A stretch of 64,000 bases of DNA from Pieris napi. Its lineage: Eukaryota; Arthropoda; Insecta; Lepidoptera; Pieridae. The stretch lies in the NCBI RefSeq assembly GCF_905475465.1, contig NC_062254.1:6220001-6284000 (forward strand), given 5' to 3'. Every line of letters begins with the position of its first letter. Position 1 is the stretch's first letter. Both the position numbers and the translations under genes were made by a program. This document shows, one piece after another, positions 48,424 through 60,140 of the stretch. The notes beneath the pieces are model-generated. The model ran no database searches. It was given only the letters and a program-made list of their open reading frames with translations, and was not told the DNA's origin.

Positions 48424-48793
48424 TTAAACTTCCAAATCACTATCACTAGAACTGGAAGATGACGAAGATGAATAAATTTTCCCAATGAATATTAAGTTAG
48501 GTCGCAATCCCAAACCCAAATCATACGAGTTTCACCGATAGCAATCCGAGATTGATTTGGCCAATCGAAGCACTGTCAAAATGGACAGATAGGTTGTTGG
48601 CATGAGTAAACATTCATTTTCATACAGAGGGCAATCTTCAATCTCTTATCCGCCCTCTGAACGATTGGTTGAATAATTAGATTGGTATCTCAGTCCATGT
48701 ATTGAATATTGGCATGCTTTTCTTTAGAAATGGATTGAATTGTCAGTCTATGACAGCTAAAATTGGATTGAGATTGCATATTGGTTTTGGCCG
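48424..48793. other. right subterminal region of Harbinger element
   Basis: This is non-coding sequence with several copies of a GGATTGA/GATTGG-type word (48552, 48727, 48763), which may be protein-binding sites near the end. Another GGATTGAGAT lies just outside the element at 48814. Confidence 0.6.
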
Positions 48794-49023
48794 TAAGTCA
48801 ACGAAGTGAAAAACGGATTGAGATACAGTTATATATTTCGTAGCGCGTGTTGTTTTAATAGTAGCCGTACTACCGTTTCAAAATCAACTCGAGGTTTAGT
48901 TAATGAGTTATACATGAAGCTCATAAAATCTTTATCGTTGTATGTGTATGAATCCTACTTTTTTATTGTTTGCCATGTCACACGCATACTTGATATCGCA
49001 TCAAGTATTATATTTATTTTATT

Positions 49024-49320
49024 GAGCAGTGTTGGCCTAGTGGCTTCAGCATGCGACTCTCATACCTAAGGTCGTAGGTTCGATCCCCGAGTGTGTACCA
49101 ATGGACTTTCTTTCTATGTGCGCATTCAAAATTTGCTTGAACGGTGAAGGAAAACATCGTGAGGAAACCGACATGTCTTAGACTCAAAAAGTCCACGGCG
49201 TGTGTCAGGCACTGGAGTCTGATAACCTACTTGCCTATTAGATTTAAAATTGATCATGAAACAGATTTAGAAATCTGAGGCCAAGACCTAAAGAGGTTGT
49301 AGCGCCACTGATTTAGTTTT
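49024..49320 (+). repeat. tRNA-derived SINE, nearly full length (family 1)
   Basis: It starts GAGCAGTGTTGGCCTAGTGG (A box) and has a B box GGTTCGATCCCC, the family body and the end GGTTGTAGCGCCACTGATTT. It is one of the best preserved copies here and a good reference for the family. The antisense frame at 49014-49196 is a shadow. Confidence 0.93.
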
Positions 49321-51309
49321 TATTTATTTAATCATTTTGATGCGTTTTTAGTACAATTAGAAGTCAATATATATAATTTTCTTCGTGAACACATATTAAT
49401 TTTCCTTTGCGACATTGGCTTAAAGGTATTAAATACGTGAATTAGAGGTCCACATAATATGACAATGGATACACTTCGATAAAATACCATGTTAAATTTG
49501 GCGGGGACCTGCCAAAATCTCACTTCCCAGAAACACTTTCGTGATGGACTTTTCAGGTCCTGGCACCAAAATTACGAAACCTGTTTGTAAGCGCTCTCTT
49601 ACTTTTACCGTTTAAACGAACCTGACCCACAAACGTGAGACGTACGCTACTACATAATCACGCATGTAATTAATATTAATTACCACGTCTAAGGATCGCT
49701 AGCTTTCTTACAGTAAAAAATTATAACCAAGCCAGCAGAACGTCGATTCATAATTTTAAACGAATTCATAATATCATACAACTAAAACAAATCCGAATAT
49801 TTTATTTAAAATAGGTCTATTCAAATGCCAGTTAGATAATATCAGTATCACTTACTGGTAAAAGACTTTTTTCTTTCGTTATTTTTTAAACGTCTGATGG
49901 CAGACACGCGAAACAATGTATGCGAAAGATAAACGATAGGCTCTCGCGATTAAAGTAACACGCAATATCCGTAATTGAGCGGAAAAGCCTCAATTTAAGA
50001 TATTCTTTTTAAAAAGTGCCGCAAAGAACAATGGACCTGAGCTTTTATATTTAACGAGACAATTCTAGAGAGTTTTACAAAAACTCAACAATATATGTCA
50101 CTCAGTTTAGTTTCTTTTAATCAATAAAAATAAGAAATGTGTGAACGGAGCGATTGTTATTTGTACTGTTAATGATTCTAACACCTTTTTTAGAGTAAAG
50201 AACAATAGAAGAATGAAATGGATACATTCATAGCACTTAACACAAGTATTGATTAGGAAAACCTATACTTTTAAGATATTTCAACTTCCGGAAATTTAAT
50301 AAATTTCTATTCAGGCATTACGATGGCAACGTGGGCGAAAACGTGATTGATAAGCTTCAATAACGATAATCTCGTTGCGAATACACAAAGATGACCGAGA
50401 GCGATTCAGATTACACAACAGAGATTCAATCAGTCCAATATTATTGTTTCCTTATTGATCAAGTTATGATTCGAATCTAAATAGATTTTATGTTAATTTA
50501 GCGAATGCACTGACCAGTACAGGAAATGTTGGGTAGCCACCCTAGGGCACGAGAGGTATCGGGAAACAAAAGGCGATCGGTCGCAATCTGCGCCAAGGGC
50601 TTTTAATTGACAATGGGAAGCGACTCCTCGAAGATCTACTAGATAGCATCCTACCTTTAACCTTCTCATTATGGTAGCCCGTCCAGGTATGCTCTTATCT
50701 CATTTGCCCATTATAGTGCAGATCGGTATTATCCTCTATTCTTTGCACATCAGGATGAGTATTAGCTTTAAACTAAATAAGCCTCATTCAGCGGACGGTA
50801 AGAAATAAATGTGCAGTCATTATGAACATCTGCGATTCCACGACTAATCAACGTGGAAAACCGACACAAGAGACATTGCTTCGAGTGTCCAATCGTTATG
50901 TTGCTATTTGTTTGAGCGGCATCGCCAAGATAAATGCTTTGAAGATAATTTACCACTAATTGTAAATTATCCCAAGCATTCCGTAATTAGAATAAAACTT
51001 TTCGCAATGGATTAAAAATATTATTTTTTAACTTTCTACATACAATCCGTTAAATATTTGCAATTACTTGATTTTACCGTAGTTGAAACCAATTAAAAAT
51101 GAAACACGCTTAAGTGTTAAGGCATGTCAAGTGTGTAAATTGCTTAACGGAGGAGAAAAGTGTGTCGACAGCCTTATTGTAATCATATATACCATCTGGG
51201 GTTTTGCTGCCCGGGTAATGCGACATTAAAAATGCACATAGCGTCGAGCCCTCAAGTTATAACGAACCCGATGTTATTTATTCTTCTTTTATAAGTCTCG
51301 CTTTGTCGC
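49321..51309. other. unassigned sequence
   Basis: No gene is supported. A GC-richer patch at 50515-50720 (GGTAGCCACCCTAGGGCACG, GGCGATCGGTCGCAATCTGC) is of unknown role. The minus frames at 49332-49523 and 50768-50956 have no recognisable domains. Confidence 0.35.
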
Positions 51310-51357
51310 CACTCCTATTTGAGCCTCCAGCCCGTTTGCCTTCTGTTACATAAAAAA
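51310..51357 (+). repeat. non-LTR retrotransposon 3' scrap
   Basis: TTTGAGCCTCCAGCCCGTTT then GCCTTCTGTTACATAAAAAA is the last part of the LINE 3' end (EPPARLPSVT and stop). Confidence 0.65.
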
Positions 51358-51475
51358 TCAATCGGTCTCAATAGCTCTCTCCCTTTTCTTCGACAAAAAC
51401 GCTGCACATTTTCGTGACTCTAATATTATTACTTGTTTCATCCGTACAAATTTTGCCCTCATGCGCGTAGTTTCA
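51357..51475. repeat. MITE-like fragment
   Basis: CAATCGGTCTCAATAGCTCT, ACAAAAACGCTGCACATTTT and CCTCATGCGCGTAG match 11426-11540 in the same orientation. It is fused directly to the LINE scrap on its left. Confidence 0.6.
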
Positions 51476-51504
51476 CTTAAAAAATCGCAGACGGGAAGAA
51501 TACT

Positions 51505-51610
51505 TGTCCCTCAAAGGCCGGCAACGTACCCACTAAAATAGGTCCATGGGCTGCATGACTGCGATGACTGCCCTTTTTAAGTGTCAGGCTTGTTTGCCTT
51601 TTTTTATCAT
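51505..51610 (+). repeat. non-LTR retrotransposon 3' fragment, rearranged
   Basis: CTCAAAGGCCGGCAACGTAC, GGTCCATGGGCTGCATGACT and CAGGCTTGTTTGCC are diverged pieces of the LINE 3' end. The middle is scrambled. Confidence 0.55.
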
Positions 51611-51624
51611 ATATCCTTTAAAAA

Positions 51625-51740
51625 AGGGTCACCTCATGTTAAGTGATATCGCCGCCCATAGACACTCACACAGGAATCGCCAGTGTGTAGCCGTCCTGTT
51701 AAGAATTGTTACGCTCAATTCATGAAGTCGAATTGGTTCA
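51625..51740 (-). repeat. non-LTR retrotransposon 3' fragment
   Basis: This is the minus-strand copy: on + it reads CTCATGTTAAGTGATATCGC, CGCCCATAGACACTCACA and GAAGTCGAATTGGTTC. It sits back to back with the + copy at 51505-51610, giving a small inverted arrangement. Confidence 0.65.
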
Positions 51741-53553
51741 AAAGCTGAGCAGCTGTTGTCTATGTCGGCAATAATTGGGTGACAGTCACTAGACTATAGA
51801 AGTCTTGGATGTGTATAAAACTTCAATAACTAAGGATACGTCTCAGCAACAACAGCTTGTCTAGAATACATAAGTCGTTTGATGTAGTAGATGTCTGGGA
51901 GGTGTTGTCAAGTCAGTTATCAAGACGCGACATCTTCGTTGGGGTCGCTTTTTCTGCGCGTGCGCGGAATTGTGGGCGGTAATAGCGTCCGTCACAACGG
52001 GATTCGTCGACATCGTTTCGTGTCTCATCGTGGCCGCAATACATTGCTCCACTTAAACACCGCGCGCTTGTTCCGGTAAACGCTTTATTGACAATGAGTT
52101 ACCTTAATTTGTGAGATTACATATTTGATTTTAGCAAACAATCTCTTCTCTTTATCTGTAGACACTAACTTCTCAACCTATCCTATGCTGAAACGGAAAA
52201 TATTCTTATTGTGCAACATTAGTTTAATTATAAAATGTAAGTGTCAGTGTAGAAATTATTGTCAAGTACCGTTAACATGTCAAAAGGAATAGACAAGACC
52301 ACGACTCAGGGCATCCTAGTGTAGGCTAGTGCACTTTATTTTTAACTAAAAATCCTTTTTTATTATGCATGATAAAGTTTCTTTTTCCTTTTTTTTCTAA
52401 CTACATTATTGCATTCCATAGTTTTTGTTTCACTTTTAAATGCCGGCACACAACTCATGCTTGCATAATCTTCGGATGCTTCAATGAAAAGCAACAATTC
52501 TTCTATTAGTAACTATCCTATCCGAAATTCTTTCGTACAATCTGTTCCTTCAAAGCCTTCGCAAAGTATAATTCAGTGTCAGAAAAATCAGTTACCCACT
52601 TTATTCAGTTCACATAACTACATCACGATGATTTGCGATAGTATGTGCTCAAACAAACCTCGCACACGATCAATTGCTGATAACGGTAGGCGCGAGATGA
52701 CGCGCCGATAATTAATATGTTTTGACTTTTACAACTGTTTTGATATGCAAAACCTTAATATATGGGGAAAAGTTTATCCCAAGTGCTTTTGACATAACAG
52801 TATACCTTATCTTTTAGGCTGTCTGTTCTCATCATTATATTGTAAATAAAAGCCACCTGATAGCGTCTATTTGTGTGAACGCGATAAACTATATTTAAGA
52901 TTCACCAGGAAATAATGTAATTCAGGAAGGTTTTTAATATAAATTGTTTGAAACATAACATTTATGGTTGAGGTCGCAAAAATTCCTGCCAAAAAGAAGA
53001 TTTTAGTGCAAGATATTGTCTGCAAACTGTTAAAAGCTTAACAGTTCATTTTCTTACATTTGTTATTCGTATAGACCATATTACCTTACTTATAACACTT
53101 CTTATTAATAAATTACAAATATAATCTTTTAAAGAGCCTGCATTGTTGACGATTTTAATTGTATTTTTTACTGCACGTCTTCAATTTCCGCAACGCCAAT
53201 ATCTCATACAAAAATCGTTATTTAAAGTAGCCAATAAACGTTTAAATACACCATTGTTCACATTCATATTAAAAACGGCTCGTCGAGCGGCACTTTTTTG
53301 CTTAACTAATTATTTCGTCAGATTGATTGACAGTATATACGAGATAATATGCCATGAGTGATAGACTTTTAATTTAGTATGGATCAATAAACAAGTGGCT
53401 ATTATCTCATTATAGCAAATTCGTCCCAATTATTGGGACCGTTCATTTGAACAAAACTGATCTTAATTAAGACAATTTGTTAAATATTGTATTCAAATTG
53501 AGAATTATATTGAGAATACTGTTAGATATATTTTTTTTAAATTATGTATATAC
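51741..53553. other. unassigned sequence
   Basis: Overlapping frames on both strands at 51861-52079 lie in a GC-richer patch, and + frames lie at 52484-52711 and 53143-53361. None has a recognisable domain. Confidence 0.35.
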
Positions 53554-53579
53554 ATTATTTTCGTAAATACGAAAATAAT
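53554..53579. repeat. 12-bp perfect hairpin
   Basis: ATTATTTTCGTA and TACGAAAATAAT are perfectly complementary with a 2-base loop. Such a near-perfect AT-rich palindrome may be chance. Confidence 0.5.
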
Positions 53580-53664
53580 CTGTTATATTGAAATTTAAAT
53601 ACATTTTATAGATCTAAAATTAAAGTCCATTCAAGCCTATAATTGTAGTTTTTATATTACACAT

Positions 53665-53993
53665 TCTTATATAATATAAAATTCTCGTGTCACAATGTTC
53701 GTTCCCATACTCCTCCGAAACGGCTCGTCCGATTCTTATGATTTTTTATGCATATTCAGTAAGTCTGAGAATCGGCTAATATCCATATTTCAAGTGATAA
53801 GGGGTGTCCACTATCCACCCCACAAATTTTATTTTTATTAATTAGACTTTTTTTTGTTTTTATTTTTTATGATACAGCATACAAAAATACATAGAACCCC
53901 TATTTTTTATAATTGTAGATAGTCATTTTTATCGAACTAAAAAAATGTTTCATAATATACATGGCAAAATAAACGTTTGCCAGGTCAGCTAGT
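53665..53993 (-). repeat. dispersed arthropod repeat (CTAGCTGACCTGGC type)
   Basis: Read on the minus strand it begins CTAGCTGACCTGGCAAACGT and TTTTGCCATGTATATTATG, and ends near 53665 with GGACGAGCCGTTTCGGAGGA followed by an ATATAAG-like tail. It is related to 29908-30236. Confidence 0.6.
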
Positions 53994-53999
53994 CTTTAT

Positions 54000-54391
54000 A
54001 AAAATAAATACCTAGATAATTTACTTGTATAAACGACACATTTGATAGAAAGAATAAAACGAAATTGTAAGCATACTAGGAACGCTTCTCGATATGCCGG
54101 AACACTGCATTCACCGTTATAACTTTATAACATTAGTGTTTTTGTATCCGCCATCAGTGGGACAGGAGACCGGGAAACCAATCAATTACATATTAGCTTA
54201 ATGTGACGGAGACTTCGCCACCATTTGCATGGTGCGTGCAAAACCGTTGAGGACTCGGCTAACGGCATTGGGGACAATCAACCCATGATTGTTCCTGGAA
54301 TTTACTTTTAGCAAACTTTAAATTTGAATCTTTATTTACTGCCAGCTTGGAAGGAACGAACAAGAAACTTGGTTTATTTAAAATATTACAA
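54000..54391. other. unassigned sequence
   Basis: A GC-richer patch at 54140-54295 contains small hairpins (CACCATTTGCATGGTG and ACAATCAACCCATGATTGT). No gene is seen. Confidence 0.35.
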
Positions 54392-54750
54392 ACTAGCTGG
54401 CCTGGCGAACATCGTACCGCCTAACAGTCGATTCTTTATTTTTTTAAACACTTATTCTGCTATTCGGGACACCGGTTTAGGTAGTATGATAAAAAAAAGA
54501 AAGTTGATAATACAACAAATACATTATGTCAAAAAATAAAAATTTACCTTCCCGAAACCCCTCCACTAACACTTGAACTTTATGATATGGTATTAAAGTT
54601 CAAATTGCCTCCAATTCAATTTTTCTCTCCGTAAGAACCATCCTCGTACTTCAAGCAATATTATAAAAAAAGAATCAGACAAATCGGTCAAGCCGTTTTC
54701 ATGTTATGTCGTGACAACGGAAAACGGGTTTCATTTTTATATATATAGAT
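54392..54750 (+). repeat. dispersed arthropod repeat (CTAGCTGGCCTGGC type)
   Basis: The head ACTAGCTGGCCTGGCGAACA, the middle word TATTCTGCTATTCGGGACAC and the tail AATCGGTCAAGCCGTTTTCA then TTTATATATATAGATTT match the copy at 10371-10900. It lies in the opposite orientation to the neighbouring related repeat at 53665-53993. Confidence 0.65.
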
Positions 54751-55280
54751 TTGAATATCGTACGATAATTGTATACAAAAATATTTGGAAGGTGTTAATT
54801 TTAGGAGATTTAAAAACCCGTCGTACTTAACATATTAAAGGATAACTATTTATATCCATCCGTTTAACGATAAATAATGTTTAATCTTAATAGTCTAAGC
54901 ATGACTTAAACATAGGATATGCGACAAAATTGTAACGAAAGGTTCGTTCGAACAATAGTTTTACAAAGTTATACGTTGGAACTGTACTTAATTTATTAGA
55001 GGAGATAGGTGGATCATAAAGTAGATTTTAATTGGAATTGCTAGGATATCGTATCCGGGGGCTAGCGGGAACAATGGCGGCGTGCAGTAGGCGGAGGCTG
55101 GTCGTGCCACCCCGCCCGCCCTATTGGATTAAACGCTACAATGGTTGTTCATTAATGTACTTTAATAACTTGCGATAACTCAGATTTACACTGAACTTAA
55201 ATTGATTTTTTAATCAATTTGCTATAAAATAGTGCATGTCTACGAAATTTCACCCCAATACGTCCGTCGTTCCACAACGG
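54751..55280. other. unassigned sequence with a sharp GC-rich patch
   Basis: At 55050-55140 a GC-rich patch (GGGAACAATGGCGGCGTGCA, GCCACCCCGCCCGCCC) ends in an inverted CCAAT box (ATTGG, 55123) and GGATTAAA. No coding frame passes through it. It could be a promoter-proximal or conserved element, and no transcript evidence is available. Confidence 0.3.
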
Positions 55281-55510
55281 ACCGTTTTTTAAGGCAGTTT
55301 TTGCCGCGCACCACTACTATGTAGAACCAGCTGCCCACTGAAGTATTTCCGAACCAATTCGACTTAGGGTCCTTCAAGAAAAGATCGTACCAACTTTTAA
55401 AAGGTCGACAACACACTCGCGATCCCTCTGGCATTGAGAGTGTCCATGGGCGGTATCACTTAACATCAGATGAGCCTCCTATCCGTTTGCCGCCTTTTCT
55501 ATAAAAAAAA
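55281..55510 (+). repeat. non-LTR retrotransposon 3' fragment
   Basis: The + frame reads FLPRTTTM, a stop, NQLPTEVFPNQFDLGSFKKR, SYQLLKGRQHTRDPSGIESV and HGRYHLTSDEPPIRLPP, ending CTATAAAAAAAAAT. This is the longest copy in the window with a nearly clean frame, and it shows the WNQLP...FDLGSFKKR end of a CR1/jockey-like reverse-transcriptase ORF with the tryptophan codon mutated to a stop. The antisense frame at 55240-55434 is a shadow. Confidence 0.85.
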
Positions 55511-57798
55511 ATATATCGTAAAGAATAATACGCCGCTCTATACTTGTAACCATTAAGTGAATAAACAGGCGCCTATTCGCCCGATTCATTCATAAGATTA
55601 AATAAGTAATATAGCATTGGTGTCGAGCGTGAGGTTCATGGGTACTTTGGATGATTACTTGTTCGATAATGAGTTTAGATGTCCGTTATGGACCGGTCGA
55701 ACGTACCGTACAGGCTCTTCTCTCTTACCAATTAGTTATTACTAATACGGGGTTACATAACAAATGTAGGACAACGAAAATTAACATCGTGAGAGGACTG
55801 GGAATGCACTTTATAATATGTTAGTAGAACGTTCCACATATGAGGTGTCGTGTTTATATACTCTAGTATAGGTCCTCTCTGATCACTATGCAGCCCAAAT
55901 TTTTAAGATTCTTATCGACAGGCAGCCATCCTAACGGTTTAATATCGATACAGCTGATTGTGACGCGAAGTATTTATAAATGATAAATGCTCTCCGACAA
56001 TCTAAGAATGTTGCGTAATGATCAGTAAATAAAGATTTAAATCTTCATAATCATACTTCATGCCGCAATAACTGCATAGAGTTTATTTCACCACTCGGTA
56101 TGATGAATGCGCATTATTTAAATATTGAATTAACATAACTGTTCATACATTTTCTTAACTACATGGCGCTTAGAATCCAGTATGTAGCGGAAGCGATGTG
56201 CCGTTACACCGTTCGTACTTGTTAAATTCGATTTTCAAAAACTTGTCAGACCAATAGATATCATTTGTGGACACCGGTAAAGCCGCAATGCAATTTGCCG
56301 TAGGCTCCAGCGGCATCGGAAGATTGAAACAAACCTGTAAATCGAATTTATCACGTACTGCCTGTCATTACAGCAGCCATTGGATTCCTTGCGGTCGACA
56401 CTCCCTATGCAAGGTAAAATATTACCGCACACGAGGACATATACGTACGTTTGACTTTACATAGATTATCTGCGTTTGGTTCCCAATGTGTTGTAATCAG
56501 AGGCCATAAGTTACGTCAGTGAGCCTCCCTTATACGTATATCATTCTTTATGGATATCACTATTATTGCTTGAATGCAAATTATACTAAGTCGTATAGAA
56601 GACGGCTGCATAAAATTAAAACTTCAAAGACCCCAATAAATACGATTCATAATATAAATAAAAGTATATTCATTCTATAGGCGAAGAAGAGATCGTGAAA
56701 TAGTTTTAAATAAATCGAATTTGATCGCGGTGCATTTGCGGCGCGTGTCAACCAAATAAGAGGAAACATTTCTAAGAAATTTCGAATTTGTTTCGTTTCG
56801 TCGATTTTTCGACGCGAAGTAGAGCACGGCAGGGCGAAAATACCTACCGTTTTTGCAACATTTTAGTTTCCCTCATAATTATTTATAACATAACAGTTAA
56901 TTACGAAACGCTATTTCGCAAATTTAAATCTTTAACAGCTTATATATGATATCCGTTATTTTAAGTATGTTATAAAACTTAAATATGCTTAAAATAAGGA
57001 TTGAAATAAAAGTTATATTATAATAAATCAGAAGTTCTGACACACACACATATATATAGAATATATATTTAAGAATCTTTGAAATTATTTTTATAAAATA
57101 CTTGATGACCCGTTGAACTTCGTATCTCTACTTATATTTGTCTCAAAACTTATTTTTTTTAAAACAGACCAAAGATATCGGACAATTACAATTTATATTT
57201 CTAAAAAGTAAAAAGTCAAAAGACATCAATATTTCCCAGGTAGGAAGAGTATTTCAAAATTCAACTGTCGTTTTTAGTATTTTCTTTACTTATTATTTAT
57301 ATTTCCCACCGTTTAAACATTCTCTGAACTTCAACCATTTCAAGATCATATAAACCATGATCCAGTCATCCTCGAGTTTTAGAAACGAACAGCAATTCAT
57401 TTTTATGTAAATATGATGTGTCTTTGATAACTGTGAAAGCAGGTGGTGGCAAGGTGTCAAGTAATAGCTGTTAATGGCTCTAATCACGATTCAAGAATTT
57501 AAACTATAGTGTTAGTATGAATGTACGCATAAAGTCACCCGCGGCGGTCGTGACCGTTGCGCGTGCGACGTCATGCGCTACTTGTGATTATCGAGCTGCA
57601 AAGCGCCTCTGTCATGGTCTTTATATCTAACCATTAGTGTATTTACAGCTACTAGAACCTCCATCGTTCATTGACAGCTGTCCCAAAGATAGAACCCAAA
57701 ATATGAATACAAATGTTATTTTGCACAAAACTAATTTTTTGTTAATCAAATGTTAGATACAGATTTAATTATGCGCTTGCACATCAAGTTTAAATAAA
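55511..57798. other. unassigned sequence
   Basis: No gene is supported. Frames at 56235-56432 (minus), 56267-56464 (+) and 57138-57353 (+) lack recognisable domains. A short hairpin CGTCGATTTTTCGACG lies at 56798. A GC-rich patch with GACGTCA lies at 57535-57620. Confidence 0.35.
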
Positions 57799-58070
57799 AA
57801 AATCAATGGCACTACAATCTTTTTAGGTCGGGGCCTCAGATTTCTGTATCTGTTTCATGATCATTTGTTAATCTAATAGGTAAGTAGGTGATCAGACTTC
57901 TGTGCCTGACGCACGCCCTCGACTTTTTGGTTCTAAGGCAAGCCGGTTTCCTTACAATGTTTTCCTTCACCGTTCGAGCGAATGTTAAATGCGCACATAG
58001 AAAGTCCATTGGTGCACGGCCGGGGAACAAACCTACGACCTCAGGTATGAGAGTCGCACGCTGAAGCTTT
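57799..58070 (-). repeat. tRNA-derived SINE (family 1)
   Basis: On the minus strand the head is AAGCTTCAGCGTGCGACTCT with a decayed B box (GTAGGTTTGTTCCCCGGC), followed by an intact body and the end (TGTAGTGCCATTGATTTTTT). The extreme 5' A box is lost at 58070. Antisense and internal frames (57836-58030) are shadows. Confidence 0.9.
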
Positions 58071-59371
58071 TACACAATACTATCACAATTATTTATAACA
58101 GCTTTAAACACTAAGCAAAAATAATTTTCTTTCGCACGGTGCATGTCTAAAATGACTAAGATCAATCTTTATCAAAATCTCCGCAGTTAAGGAATGACCT
58201 ATAAACTATATTTAAACTTTGTTTACTAATAAGAAAAACGAAGCCACAAGACAAGAATCACGCCTAACAGTAATACAATTAGCACTCCATTGAGAATAGT
58301 TCTGCACGATCTATCGCGCTCACTTCGAATGGATTTCGTGACAGCTGTCACGTGACGAACGAAGCATCTTTTCCGGGAATCGGTTACCGTTCTGTTGCTT
58401 TATTAGATCGGGTTCAATGTAAAGCGTGACTTTTATGCTAAAATATACGCATTAATAAAAACACACTGAATTTACAATAAATATACGTTACTCATTACAT
58501 TTACTACTTGTAATGCGCCCTAAAGGTAGTTTGTCTCCCTCATAAAGAAATTAAAAACCCTAATTTTATATATTTTATATTACTATTTATATTTTTTGTT
58601 AATGACTTGGAGCTCTTATCCAAGGTTTAAGTAGAGTAATTAGGTTCTTCTCTTTTGAATATTTTTATATTTATCTTTGAAGCCATTTAGTTTTTCTATA
58701 ATCAAAATTCTGACTCTTATGTTCTAATACGATGTGTATAGATGAAAAATGTTTTAGGTTATTCGTCACACATATTATTTATCATAAATAAATGAATTTC
58801 AAAACTAACTTATAGCCTAAAAATGTAAGAAATTTCGTAATTGTAGTCTCATTACAATAGGTACATAGGTAATTGCAATGTAGGATTGTATCATTGACGC
58901 CCTTCGTAATTAGAAAGTCCCAATCAAGTCACTTTGTTGTAACTAGCTAGAGGATTAAGTAGGAACAAATTTCCATACTCGAGAATTGGTAATGCTGTGT
59001 TCCGACCTCTGCAGACGCAATAATTGAGCATAGAAATCAAATTACCGATGATTGATGTTTCCGTTATAACTCGAAGCCACAAGTATCCCACCGGCTAAGC
59101 AGACCGTATCATATTCTTACAAGAAATTCGACAACACGTCCCAAACTGAATCTAATAATAGGCCGCTGTGAAATTATTTAATTAAATCAAATTGAATTTT
59201 CAAGTTGATTGTGAACAGATAGGTCAACTGTGATTATAGATGACGTTAAGAAATTCGTATAATAATAGCAATATAACAGAATAATTTCAATACTAAAGCG
59301 TAAAGCGTTTTTTTTATATATAACATTTGTTTCTGCACTTCGCACGCATCATGTTTATTTTTTTTTTAGAT
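58071..59371. other. unassigned AT-rich sequence
   Basis: No gene or named repeat is seen. Confidence 0.4.
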
Positions 59372-59495
59372 TTTCTCTTTAACTAGGGTTGCTTGGAAGA
59401 GATCGCTTATTAGCGATATTAGGCCGCCCGTTGCATCCCTTACAATTTTTATGTATTGTGTTTTTTTTGCAACGAAGTGTAAATAAATAAAATAG
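59372..59495 (+). repeat. non-LTR retrotransposon 3' UTR
   Basis: ACTAGGGTTGCTTGGAAGAG, ATCGCTTATTAGCGAT, GGCCGCCCGTTGCATCCC and a tail AAATAAATAAAAT form a 3' end found very widely in Lepidoptera. The palindromic ATCGCTTATTAGCGAT is part of the family. The clade is not assigned. Confidence 0.65.
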
Positions 59496-60011
59496 AACAT
59501 ACACAGAATAAATATTCATGCCAACCGTCATACATCCGCAATTTTACGAGATAAGCAATATAAAACCATTAGGGGTAATAAATGCCCGCTCGGCTTACGT
59601 ATATGACATTTTACAACGCTGTTTGAAATATCACTCAAGTCTTAGAGTCCGCTTCATAGGCAATTGAAATGCCTGCGGCTGACTCTTCGTTGTTCTTGTC
59701 TAATATTTGAGACGTTTATGATCATTCTTATTAATGTTATTGAGATTTTTTGTGTATCAACCAATATAGATTTAATAATTATATAAAAATATTTATTTAA
59801 AAGCATAATAATGAGAGGAATAAATATGAAAAATAACAATTTTTTATAAGCAACGTATTGTCGTAATATCTCTATAATCGAATACATACTTCAGTGGCTA
59901 CTAAACTGTATAGGCATCAGAATATATTCGTCTCCTTGTTTTCAGTTATTGGTAAGTAGTTGTCTTATTTTATTTAACAGAGGAGAAACATAAAGCCTTG
60001 AATCTAGCCGC
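59496..60011. other. unassigned AT-rich sequence
   Basis: The minus frame at 59654-59887 is hydrophobic through AT richness and is not supported. Confidence 0.4.
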
Positions 60012-60140
60012 TTATTAATGGTCTGTGCCTAACAAGATTTTTGGGTCTAAACCTGGGTGGTTTCTTCACGACGTTCATCTTGGCAGCAGGTTGTAATTGC
60101 AAGATCCATATGTGCACAGTCAGGGTGTAACCGCGTCCTA
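60012..60140 (-). repeat. possible diverged SINE fragment
   Basis: On the minus strand the words TGTGCACATATGGATCTTGC, ACGTCGTGAAGAAACCACCC and AGACCCAAAAA align loosely with the body of SINE family 1. Divergence is high. Confidence 0.35.

Larger units (their letters stand above)
46672..48793. mobile_element. PIF/Harbinger element, defective
   Basis: The element is 2122 bp and is flanked on both sides by TAA (46669-46671 and 48794-48796), the 3-bp target duplication of this superfamily. The left end reads CGGCCAAAATTAATAATG and the right end, on the minus strand, CGGCCAAAACCAATATGC. Matching continues in CTCAATC and in GCATGCCAATA (46756) against TATTGGCATGC (48708), so the inverted repeat is extended and imperfect. 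Two convergent gene relics lie inside: a SANT/Myb-like DNA-binding protein on + and a nuclease on minus. This two-gene plan is characteristic of PIF/Harbinger. Both genes are broken. Confidence 0.93.
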
